A stretch of 17,700 nucleotides of DNA, from positions 1 to 17,700 of the forward strand of contig JAOPZU010000551.1 in NCBI GenBank assembly GCA_025963955.1. The letters are read 5' to 3'. Under the pieces are notes generated by a model. It was given only the letters and a program-made list of their open reading frames with translations, searched no databases and was not told the origin of the DNA. The translations under genes were made by a program, and so were the position numbers. Origin of the DNA: Solirubrobacterales bacterium. Its GTDB lineage: Bacteria > Actinomycetota > Thermoleophilia > Solirubrobacterales > Solirubrobacteraceae. This document shows positions 1-6,843 of this stretch, in pieces (position 1 is the stretch's first letter; each line of letters opens with the position of its first letter).

Positions 1-1089
1 ATGGCCACTGTCCCCATGACCGGCGTGCAGAGCCGCACGCTCCACAAGACCGCAGACGGCGTCATCGAGTGGCGTGAGGTCGATGTCCCCGAGCCCGGCT
101 CGCGTGACGCCCTCATCAAGATCTCCCTGTCGACGGTCTGCGGCTCGGACATCCACTACGTCTGGGACCTGCCGATGCCCAAGGGCGTCGACGGCCTTGC
201 GATGGGCCATGAGGTCGTCGGGGAGGTCGTCGCCGTCGGTGACCACGTCCGGCGGTTCCGCGAGGGGGACCGCGTGGCCGTGAGCTGCCTCTACTCGTGC
301 GGCACCTGCGACCCGTGCCTGCACGGCACGCAGAACATGTGCGACCACTACGGCAAGCCGCCCGGCTACACGAACATCCTCAGCGGCGGCCAGGGCGAGT
401 ACCTGATCTCGACGGACGCCGACATCAACCTCGCACCGATCCCCGACGGGCTCAGCGACGAGGCAGCGCTCCTGGCGACGGACATCATGTCCGTCGGGTT
501 CGCGGCGGTCGAACGCGGCGAGGTCGGCCTCGGGGACACCGTGGCCGTGTTCGCGCAGGGGCCGGTCGGCCTCTGCGCGACCGCCGGGGCACGGGCGCTG
601 GGCGCCGGTCTCGTCATCGCGGTGGAGAGCGTTCCGGAGCGCGCCGAGATGGCCCGACGCCTGGGCGCCAACGTCGTCCTCGCCCCCGAGGAGGCGGCGG
701 ACGCGATCAAGGAGCTGACGGGCGGGCGCGGCGTCGACGTGGCGGTCGAGGCGCTCGGTCGTCCCGAGACGTTCGCCACCGCTCTCAAGGCGACCCGCAT
801 CAACGGGGTGGTCTCCAGCGTCGGCGTCTACACCTCGACGCGGACCCTCGAGGTGCCGCTGTCGCCCGCGTTCTACCAGCGCAAGATCGTCACCTCGCTC
901 AGCGCGACGGGGGGCGGGCGGCTCGCGCAGCTCATGCGCGTCCTCGAGCACGGGCAGACCGGGCTCGAGCAGCTGTTCACCCATCGCATGCCGCTGAGCC
1001 GGACCATCGAGGCCTACGACCTCTTCCGACACCGGCGGGACGGCGTCCTGAAGATCGCCCTCGTCCCGGACGCCGAGGCCGGCCGATGA
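1..1089 (+). CDS. Zinc-dependent medium-chain alcohol dehydrogenase
   Basis: A 362-residue medium-chain dehydrogenase/reductase that should oxidise an alcohol to an aldehyde or ketone with NAD(P)+ in the cytoplasm. Visible in the protein: catalytic-zinc ligands Cys47 and His70-Glu71, with Asp161 as the probable further ligand; a complete structural-zinc loop with Cys100, Cys103, Cys106 and Cys114; and a Rossmann segment around residues 183-200 (GPVGLCA in place of the usual GxGxxG), followed by an acidic residue (Glu209) at the end of the second strand, which favours NAD. Length is normal for the family. The ATG is the first base of the window, so a longer N-terminus cannot be excluded, and Met6 is an alternative start. 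Its TGA overlaps the ATG of the aldehyde dehydrogenase, so its product is probably passed on to that enzyme. Substrate is not evident; sorbitol- or threonine-dehydrogenase-like relatives share this fold. Confidence 0.93.
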   Translation: MATVPMTGVQSRTLHKTADGVIEWREVDVPEPGSRDALIKISLSTVCGSDIHYVWDLPMPKGVDGLAMGHEVVGEVVAVGDHVRRFREGDRVAVSCLYSCGTCDPCLHGTQNMCDHYGKPPGYTNILSGGQGEYLISTDADINLAPIPDGLSDEAALLATDIMSVGFAAVERGEVGLGDTVAVFAQGPVGLCATAGARALGAGLVIAVESVPERAEMARRLGANVVLAPEEAADAIKELTGGRGVDVAVEALGRPETFATALKATRINGVVSSVGVYTSTRTLEVPLSPAFYQRKIVTSLSATGGGRLAQLMRVLEHGQTGLEQLFTHRMPLSRTIEAYDLFRHRRDGVLKIALVPDAEAGR

Positions 1090-2591
1090 GCGCGACTGCA
1101 CTACACGAGCGCCTGTCGCCGCCGGCGCGTGCGTTCGCGCAGAGCCGCCTGGGCCTGCTCATCGGCGGCGACCGTCCCGAGGCCGCCGACGGGCGCACGT
1201 TCACGACCTATGACCCAGGGACCGGCCGCGCCATCGCAGACGTCCCGCTCGCCGGCGGAGCCGACGTGGAACGTGCGGTGCGGACCGCGCGCGCGGCGCT
1301 CGAGGACGGTCCGTGGGCCACGCTCCTCCCCGCCGAGCGCGGCCGGCTGATCGGCCGCCTCGCCGATCTCGTGGAGGCGAACGCCGCCGAGCTCGCCGAG
1401 CTCGAGGCGCTCGACAACGGCAAGCCCGTGAAGTACGCGCGCATGATGGACGTGACCTCGGCGGTCCAGACCCTGCGCTACGCCGCCGGCTGGCCCACGA
1501 AGATCACCGGCGAGACCGCTCCGGTGAGCGTTCCCGGCGCCTTCTGCTACACGCGGCGGATCCCGATCGGCGTCTGCGCGCAGATCGTCCCGTGGAACTT
1601 CCCGCTGCTCATGGCCGCGTGGAAGATCGGGCCCGCTCTCGCAGCCGGGTGCACCACCATCCTCAAGCCCGCCGAGCAGACGCCGTTGAGCGCCCTGCGG
1701 CTGGGTGAGCTCGCGCTCGAGGCCGGGATACCCGAAGGCGTGCTCAACGTCCTGACGGGCGACGGCAGCACAGGCGCGCTGCTGGTGGAGCACCCCGAGA
1801 TCGACAAGGTCGCCTTCACGGGCTCCACCCCGGTCGGCCGCGAGATCGCCAGGACCGCGGGCGGGCGGCTGGTTCCCGTCACCCTGGAGCTCGGCGGCAA
1901 GTCTGCGAGCATCATCCTGCCCGACGCCGACGTCCGCGCCGCGGCCGCCGGGACCTACAGCGGCATCTACTTCAACTCGGGCCAGATGTGCAACGCCAAC
2001 TCGCGCGTCCTGGTTCACGAGGCCGTCTTCGACGCGGTCGTGGAGGCGCTCGTGCGGCGGATGGCCAAGGCCCGCCTCGGTCACGGCCTCGCCGAAGGGA
2101 CCGACACCGGGCCCGTGGTCAGCGCGGATCAGCACGACCGGGTGCGTGAGTACATCGCCTCGGGCGTCGACGAGGGCGCCGAGCTCGTCGCCGGCGGGCG
2201 CAGCGAGGGGCTGGCGGACGGCGGCTGGTTCGTCGAGCCGACCCTCTTCGCCTCGGACGGCTCGAAGGACCTGCGGATCCTCCGCGAGGAGATCTTCGGG
2301 CCCGTACTCGTCGTGGAGCCGTTCAGCGACACGGAGGCCATCGCGCGGCGGGCGAACGACACCGAGTTCGGCCTGGCGGCCGGCATCTGGACGAAGGACC
2401 TGGTGGGCGCGCACCGGCTCGCCCACCGGCTCCGCGCCGGCTCCGTCTACGTCAACGGCTGGGGCCGCAACGACCCCGCCGCCCCGTTCGGCGGCATGAA
2501 GGCCTCCGGCCTGGGGCGCGAGCAGGGCGCGGAGGGCCTGAACGCCTACCTGGAGACGCAGAGCGTCTGGCTCGACCTCGGCGCCCCGTGA
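1086..2591 (+). CDS. NAD(P)-dependent aldehyde dehydrogenase
   Basis: A 501-residue member of the aldehyde dehydrogenase superfamily that oxidises an aldehyde to a carboxylic acid. All key residues are visible: Asn171 in VPWNF, cofactor-binding Lys194 in LKPAEQTP, the FTGSTPVG cofactor loop at 244-251, general-base Glu268 in LELGGK, and the nucleophile Cys302 in NSGQMCNANSR; the EEIFGPV motif follows further on. Length is typical. The start at 1086 overlaps the preceding TGA (ATGA), with a GAGG ribosome-binding site at 1075-1078 and a 7-nt spacer, which argues for translational coupling with the alcohol dehydrogenase. An open frame continues upstream of this ATG, but only as a shadow of the dehydrogenase gene. 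With its neighbours it would complete alcohol-to-acid oxidation. Whether the natural substrate is an omega-oxo acid, as expected after lactone opening, is inference. Confidence 0.95.
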   Translation: MSATALHERLSPPARAFAQSRLGLLIGGDRPEAADGRTFTTYDPGTGRAIADVPLAGGADVERAVRTARAALEDGPWATLLPAERGRLIGRLADLVEANAAELAELEALDNGKPVKYARMMDVTSAVQTLRYAAGWPTKITGETAPVSVPGAFCYTRRIPIGVCAQIVPWNFPLLMAAWKIGPALAAGCTTILKPAEQTPLSALRLGELALEAGIPEGVLNVLTGDGSTGALLVEHPEIDKVAFTGSTPVGREIARTAGGRLVPVTLELGGKSASIILPDADVRAAAAGTYSGIYFNSGQMCNANSRVLVHEAVFDAVVEALVRRMAKARLGHGLAEGTDTGPVVSADQHDRVREYIASGVDEGAELVAGGRSEGLADGGWFVEPTLFASDGSKDLRILREEIFGPVLVVEPFSDTEAIARRANDTEFGLAAGIWTKDLVGAHRLAHRLRAGSVYVNGWGRNDPAAPFGGMKASGLGREQGAEGLNAYLETQSVWLDLGAP

Positions 2592-3601
2592 GGTCTGCGG
2601 GGCCGCTCGTCGCTGCGCTCGACCCGCAGCTCGCGAGGTTCCTCGCGAAGCTGCAGGTCAAGGGAGCGCCGAGCTTCGCGCGGGCCGGCGTCCCGGCCGC
2701 GCGCGAGCTCGCCGCCGGGTTCATGGGGCTCCAGGGCCCGCCGGTCGAGGTGGGGGACGTGGCCGACCACGACCTCGGTGGTGGGTGCTCCGTGCGCGTC
2801 TACGCGCCGGCAGCGGCGGGGCCGCACCCCTGCCTCGTGTGGTTCCACGGTGGCGGCTGGGTCGTGGGGTCGCCCGACCTCGTCGACCGCCCCTGTCGAG
2901 CCATCGCGGCCGCGGGCCCATGCGTCGTCGCGTCCGTCGGCTACCGCCTCGCGCCCGAGCATCCGTTTCCGGCCGCCGTCGAGGACGCCGCGCGGGCCGT
3001 CGACTGGGTCCTCGCGCATGTGGCCGCGTTGGGCGGGGGAGGCGTCCTCGCGGGCGGCGACAGCGCGGGGGCGGCGCTCGCGGTGGCCGCAGCACGGGGT
3101 GAGCAACGGGTCGCCGGGCTCGTCCTCGCCTATCCGGTCGCAGACCTCCGCCTCGACCACCGCTCGATGACCACGGACGGGACCGGCGCGCTGCTGACGA
3201 CGGAGGACCTGCGGTTCTTCTACGCGCACTACGCCGCCGACGCGCGCGACCCGCGCGCGGCACCGCTGCACGGAGCGCTCGACGGGCTGCCGCCGACGTG
3301 GTTGCTGACCGTCGGCCACGACCCGCTGCGCGACGGCGGGCTGCTGCTGGCCGACGGGCTGCGCCGCGCGGGCGTGCCGCTCGACCACGTCCACCGGCCC
3401 GAGCTCGCGCACGGTGTGCTGTGGATGGCCGGCGTCGTCGAGGGGGTGGGCGACCTGCTCGCCGCGGTGGGCCACCACGTCGCGCGGGGCGCCGCGGGGA
3501 TGCGCGCCGCTCAGCGCGGCGTGGCGCCCTGCAGGAACACGTCGGCGAACTGCTCGGCGAGCTCCTCCGCGCTGCTGCCGCCGTCCGGCCGGTACCAGTA
3601 G
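2588..3601 (+). CDS. Alpha/beta hydrolase, hormone-sensitive-lipase (HSL) type esterase
   Basis: A 337-residue esterase of the HSL family that hydrolyses carboxylic esters or lactones. Visible: oxyanion-hole motif HGGGW at 87-91, the YRLAPEHPFPAA block at 119-130, nucleophile Ser159 in GDSAG, probable catalytic Asp245 in GHDPLRD and His275 in LAHG. The start is GTG at 2588, overlapping the aldehyde dehydrogenase TGA by four bases (GTGA), so it is the third gene of a coupled operon. The family fold should be complete by about residue 300. The last 30 or so residues are Ser/Ala-rich, look unlike the family, and are read from DNA that encodes the TetR C-terminus on the other strand (91-bp tail-to-tail overlap). 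It stops at TAG, whereas most genes here use TGA. No signal peptide is seen, so it is probably cytoplasmic. It could cleave the ester made by a BVMO; that link is inferred from context. Confidence 0.9.
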   Translation: MRSAGPLVAALDPQLARFLAKLQVKGAPSFARAGVPAARELAAGFMGLQGPPVEVGDVADHDLGGGCSVRVYAPAAAGPHPCLVWFHGGGWVVGSPDLVDRPCRAIAAAGPCVVASVGYRLAPEHPFPAAVEDAARAVDWVLAHVAALGGGGVLAGGDSAGAALAVAAARGEQRVAGLVLAYPVADLRLDHRSMTTDGTGALLTTEDLRFFYAHYAADARDPRAAPLHGALDGLPPTWLLTVGHDPLRDGGLLLADGLRRAGVPLDHVHRPELAHGVLWMAGVVEGVGDLLAAVGHHVARGAAGMRAAQRGVAPCRNTSANCSASSSALLPPSGRYQ

Positions 3602-4104
3602 ATGGTCCAGTTGAGGAGGTTGATCATGGCGTGCGTGAGGTTCTCGGCGGAGACGTCGCCACGCAGCCGGCCGGCCTTCTGGTCCGCCCGGACGACCTCC
3701 CGGAGCATGCGCTCGTAGGCCTTCCGGCTCGTCGCCACGCGCTCACGCCGCTCGGGCCCGAGGGAGTCGATGGCGCTGAGCGTGGCCGCGTGGAGGTTCT
3801 GGTCGCGCACGGCCGAGGTGAGGTGCCGCACGAAGATGGCCCGCAGCCGGTCGGGGTCCGCGGCCTCGATGCTCTCGACCTCGGCGGTCAGACGACGGAG
3901 CGCCTCATGGCAGAGGGCCTCGAGTAGGTCCTCTTTGTTGCTGATGTGGTGGTAGAGCGTGGCCTTCTTGATGCCGAGCTCCTCGGCGAGCTCGCGCGTG
4001 GTCGTCTGCGCGTACCCCTTGCGGCGGAAGAGGTCGGCCGCCACGTCCAGGAGGCGGTCCGCGGTCTTCGCGGGGGCGGCAGCCGATTCCGGGGAGGCGC
4101 TCAT
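3511..4104 (-). CDS. TetR-family transcriptional regulator
   Basis: A 197-residue repressor-type protein. The N-terminal TetR DNA-binding domain occupies about residues 14-62, with the helix-turn-helix around TTTRELAEELGIKKATLYHH and the typical NKEDLL end. The C-terminal ligand domain ends with a WTIYWYRPDGG segment, a pattern I associate with acyl-CoA-responsive TetR proteins (KstR2-like); this is recall, not a search. The ATG at 4104 lies 10 bp after the stop of the acyl-CoA synthetase gene, so the two are most likely co-transcribed and the regulator may sense a product of that enzyme. Its ribosome-binding site is weak (a GGGG run). The three similar palindromes at 5868, 5943 and 6779 are the obvious candidate binding sites. 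The 3' end overlaps the convergent esterase gene by 91 bp. Confidence 0.92.
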   Translation of the reverse strand: MSASPESAAAPAKTADRLLDVAADLFRRKGYAQTTTRELAEELGIKKATLYHHISNKEDLLEALCHEALRRLTAEVESIEAADPDRLRAIFVRHLTSAVRDQNLHAATLSAIDSLGPERRERVATSRKAYERMLREVVRADQKAGRLRGDVSAENLTHAMINLLNWTIYWYRPDGGSSAEELAEQFADVFLQGATPR

Positions 4105-4114
4105 CGCCCCGACT

Positions 4115-5836
4115 CTACCCGGGCGCCCGGTCTGTCCCGGGGGTAGCCGTCGCCCTCAGCTGCTCGCGCAGCCGGTGCTTGAGCACCTTGCCGCCGACGG
4201 TCGCGGGCAGCTCGTCGAAGGCCTCGACTCGCTTGGGGGTCTCGAAGCCGGCGAGCCGGGCGCGACAATGGGCGACGAGCGCGGCCGGGTCGATCTCGGC
4301 TCCCTCGGCGGCGACGACGCACGCGGTGACGGCCTCGCCCCAGCGGTCGTCGGGCACGCCGACCACCGCGCATCGGCCGACGGAGGGGTGGGACATGAGC
4401 ACGGACTCCACGCGGATCGAGGAGACGTTCTCACCACCGGACTTCACGATGTCCTTCGTGCGGTCCAGCATGACCCGCCCGCCGTCCTCGTCGTACGCGC
4501 AGAGGTCCCCGGAGTGGAACCAGCCGTCGCGGAACGCCTCGCGCGTGGCCCCCTCGTCGCGGAAGTACCCCGCCGTGATCACGGGGGAGCGGTAGACGGC
4601 CTCTCCGGGAACACCCGGTGTCCCCCGAAGGTCGTGGCCCTCGGCGTCCGTGACCTTGGAGGCGAGCAGCGGGGACGGGACGCCGACCCGGTTGACCGGC
4701 GCGGAGTCTTCGCGTGCGCCGGCCCCGGCGGGGTCGTGTCGCGGGAAGTAGCGGTGACAGGCGACCGCCTCTGTCTGGCCGAAGATGCCCATGATCTCCA
4801 CGCCGTCGCACAGGCGCTGCAGGTCGTCCAGGACGGCCGGGGGCAGCGACGACCAGCCGTACGTCACGACCTGCAGCGACCGCAGGTCGTAGGTGCCGGC
4901 GGGTGCGGCCTAGACCGCGCGCACGAAGTCGGTGATGAGCGCGGGCGACCCGCCCCACAGCGCGGTCGCCCGCTCCGTCGTGATGGCCTGCGCGAGGGCC
5001 GGATGGTCGGCGCCGCGGCCGAGGACTGCGGACCCGCCGGTCATCAGCGGACTCAGCGGCCAGACGTGATCGCCGACGTGGTAGATCACCGGAAGGGCCG
5101 TGCACGTGCGCAGCTCGGACTCGAGCACCAGGCCGCGGCTGATGGACAGCGCGAACGACAGCGCGGCGTAGTGCACCGCATGATGGGTCACCATCGCGCT
5201 CTTCGGCATGGCCGTCGTGCCCGAGGTGTGCAGGATCTCCCAGATGTCGTCCCCAGCGATGGCGACGTCCGGTTCCCGGGCCGGGTGCCCGGCGGTCCAG
5301 TCCGCCCACGCCAGTGCCTGGTCGGTGTGGCGCGCGCCGATGTGCGCGAGCACGCGCGTACCCGCGGCGCCGAAGGCCGGGGCGCAGCGCCCGGCGAGCT
5401 CGGCGTCCACCACCGCCAGGCCGGCGTCCACGTGTCGCAGGAGGTACTCGACGACGTCGGCGGCGAGCCCGACGTTGAGGGGGACGGCGACCCCGCCGGC
5501 CTTGGCGATGCCGACCTTCGTCAACACGGCCTCGACGGAGTTCTCGCTGAACAGCGCGACCCGGTCACCCCGCTGCAGTCCCTCCGCCAGTAGCGCCTGG
5601 GCCACCCGGTTGGCCGCGTCGTCCGCTTCCCTGGCGGTGACCCGCGCGTACGCGGGATCGGCCACCGCCGCACCCGTGCCGACGAGCACTGTCCGGTCCG
5701 GTGCGCTCCACGTGAGCCGCTCGAAGACGTCCCCTATGGCCGTGCGCTCCCAGCGGCGGTCGGCGCGTCGGCCGAACAGTCGCTCGACGTCGAACGTCTG
5801 ATGGGGCGCGACGGCGTCTGGGCTGCTCATGGTCAT
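4115..5836 (-). pseudogene. AMP-forming acyl-CoA synthetase interrupted by an in-frame TAG
   Basis: Without its interruption this would be a 573-residue ATP-dependent acyl-CoA ligase, which adenylates a carboxylic acid and transfers it to CoA. The N-terminal piece (5836 to 4910, 308 codons) holds the ATP-binding loop HTSGTTAMPK at 203-212. Then comes a TAG at 4910-4912 (codon 309). The same frame continues without any shift through GTYDLRSL, GQTEA (353-357), HSGDL (441-445), the DRTKDIVKSGGEN hinge (458-470) and catalytic Lys550 in GGKVLK, ending at TAG 4115. Motifs are in correct order on both sides, so only one codon is broken. The split falls inside the N-terminal core domain, so neither piece should work alone; a GTG at 4867 could begin the second piece but has no ribosome-binding site. 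AGGAG at 5839-5843 sits 2 nt before ATG 5836 and 8 nt before ATG 5830, so 5830 is the likelier start. The gene is the first of an operon with tetR. A sequencing error or stop readthrough remains possible. Confidence 0.85.
4910..4912 (-). other. Premature in-frame amber codon
   Basis: On the minus strand the codon after ITDFVRAV reads TAG and is followed directly by codons for AAPAGTYDLRSL in the same frame. Codon positions counted from 5836 and from the downstream fragment agree exactly, so no insertion or deletion is involved. The ancestral residue cannot be read from this sequence; Leu (TTG), Gln, Glu, Lys, Trp, Ser or Tyr codons are one base away. Confidence 0.85.
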
Positions 5837-5867
5837 GACTCCTCTGCTCGGGGGCCGGTCACCCTGC

Positions 5868-5885
5868 CTACCGGGCGCTCGGTAG
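5868..5885. promoter_or_regulatory. Operator-like palindrome 1, upstream of the acyl-CoA synthetase-tetR operon
   Basis: An 18-bp inverted repeat, CTACCGGGCGCTCGGTAG, with 16 of 18 positions symmetric. Its minus-strand core ACCGAGCGCCCGGT (14 bp) is identical to the core of the palindrome at 6779-6796. It lies 32 bp before the synthetase ATG at 5836, where a TetR repressor would block transcription. TAGGGT-like -10 sequences adjoin it on the plus strand (5883-5888). Size and symmetry suit a TetR dimer; binding by the TetR protein encoded at 3511-4104 is inferred. Confidence 0.65.
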
Positions 5886-5942
5886 GGTACAGCCTGGGTG
5901 ACCGGAGCGGCAAGTGTCCCGTGTCATCTGCTGGACGTCACT

Positions 5943-5960
5943 CGACCGGTCGCCCGGTAG
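5943..5960. promoter_or_regulatory. Operator-like palindrome 2, upstream of the SDR gene
   Basis: CGACCGGTCGCCCGGTAG matches the minus-strand form of palindrome 1 at 15 of 18 positions; the 14-bp core differs at two central bases. It ends 10 bp before the SDR start codon at 5971 and overlaps the candidate -10 element, the position expected for repression. It is the weakest of the three copies in internal symmetry. Confidence 0.55.
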
Positions 5961-5963
5961 GGT
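5958..5963 (+). promoter_or_regulatory. Candidate -10 element of a leaderless SDR transcript
   Basis: TAGGGT fits the actinobacterial TANNNT -10 pattern and ends 7 nt before ATG 5971, so transcription could begin at or next to the start codon. No clear -35 is visible. An AGGG at 5959-5962 with an 8-nt spacer could instead act as a ribosome-binding site, so leaderless translation is only a possibility. Confidence 0.3.
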
Positions 5964-5970
5964 TCCGCCC

Positions 5971-6723
5971 ATGGCCACCGAGAACCACGTGCCTGCCGCT
6001 GCGGACCGGAATGGGGGCGGCCCGGTCGTCCTGGTGACGGGCGCGGCCGGCGGCATCGGCGCGGCGACCGTCGCGCGCTTTCGGCGTCAGGGTGCCCGGG
6101 TGGTGGCCGCGGATCGCCGGCTCGAGGACGCACTGTGGGGTGGGACGGCGTCCGTCCGCCTCGACGTGAGCAGGGGTGAGGACTGGGCGATGGCCGTGGC
6201 GCGGATCGCGGAGTGGTTCGGACGGCTCGACGTGCTCGTGAACAACGCCGGCGTGGGATGGATCGACGGCGTGCGCACGTTGTCCCTCGATCACTGGGAG
6301 CACTCGATCGCCGTCAACCAGACGGGTGTCCTGCTCGGGATGCACCACGCCGCGGCGACCATGGTGGCGGGTGGGGGTGGGGCCATCGTGAACGTCGGGT
6401 CGATCTACGCGCTGAAGGGCAGTCCGTCCGCGATCTCGTACGCGGCGACGAAGGGGGCCCTGCGCCAGATGACGAGGTCGGCTGCGATCGAGCTCGCGCC
6501 GGACGGCATACGCGTCAACGCCGTGCACCCGGGCTTCGTCGACACGCCGATGATCCGCGGCGGCGGACACCGGGTGCGGGAGGCCGTCGTGGCGGCGACC
6601 CCGATGCGGCGGGTCGCACGCCCGGAGGAGATCGCGGCCGCCATCACGTTCCTCGCGTCGCCCGACGCGAGCTTCATCACCGGGGCCGATCTCGTCGTCG
6701 ACGGCGGCCTCATGGCGGGTTGA
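5971..6723 (+). CDS. Short-chain dehydrogenase/reductase (SDR)
   Basis: A 250-residue classical SDR that interconverts an alcohol and a ketone with a nicotinamide cofactor. Visible: cofactor loop TGAAGGIG at 23-30, Asp48 at the end of the second strand (favours NAD over NADP), NNAG at 91-94, Asn116, and the catalytic set Ser144, Tyr157 and Lys161 (YAATK), followed by the usual HPGFVDTPM and ITGADLVVDGG segments. ATG 5971 gives the standard family length; an in-frame GTG at 5914 would add 19 residues of non-family sequence and place palindrome 2 inside the gene, so it is rejected. The gene stands alone on the plus strand between two operator-like palindromes and ahead of the BVMO gene. Using NAD, it would fit the first oxidation that supplies the ketone to the BVMO; this role is inferred. 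Confidence 0.93.
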   Translation: MATENHVPAAADRNGGGPVVLVTGAAGGIGAATVARFRRQGARVVAADRRLEDALWGGTASVRLDVSRGEDWAMAVARIAEWFGRLDVLVNNAGVGWIDGVRTLSLDHWEHSIAVNQTGVLLGMHHAAATMVAGGGGAIVNVGSIYALKGSPSAISYAATKGALRQMTRSAAIELAPDGIRVNAVHPGFVDTPMIRGGGHRVREAVVAATPMRRVARPEEIAAAITFLASPDASFITGADLVVDGGLMAG

Positions 6724-6778
6724 TCGGCGGACCGACCGCGCGCGCTCGTCGCGTGACGGCGCGGCAAAAGAATTCCCC

Positions 6779-6796
6779 CGACCGAGCGCCCGGTTG
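6779..6796. promoter_or_regulatory. Operator-like palindrome 3, upstream of the BVMO-LLM operon
   Basis: CGACCGAGCGCCCGGTTG has the 14-bp core ACCGAGCGCCCGGT at 6781-6794, identical to the minus-strand core of palindrome 1, and matches that site at 16 of 18 positions overall. It sits 47 bp before the BVMO start. A TACGGT sequence (6798-6803) directly after it could be the -10 element, and an unusually AT-rich patch (AAAAGAATT, 6766-6774) lies just before it. Placement again suits a repressor site. Confidence 0.65.
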
Positions 6797-6843
6797 GTAC
6801 GGTCGGCGCTCCACCCGTCCTGACTTCCTGGAGCCAGTCTGAG

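Noticed and set aside
4115..4134. CTACCCGGGCGCCCGGTCTG just before tetR, resembling the operator
   Set aside because: The inner 12 bp (4119-4130) are a perfect palindrome, but the spacing is one base longer than in the three good copies and it overlaps the synthetase stop region; too weak to call without data.
5914..5970. GTG at 5914 as the SDR start
   Set aside because: The added 19 residues are not family-like and would place operator-like palindrome 2 inside the gene; ATG 5971 gives the normal 250 residues.
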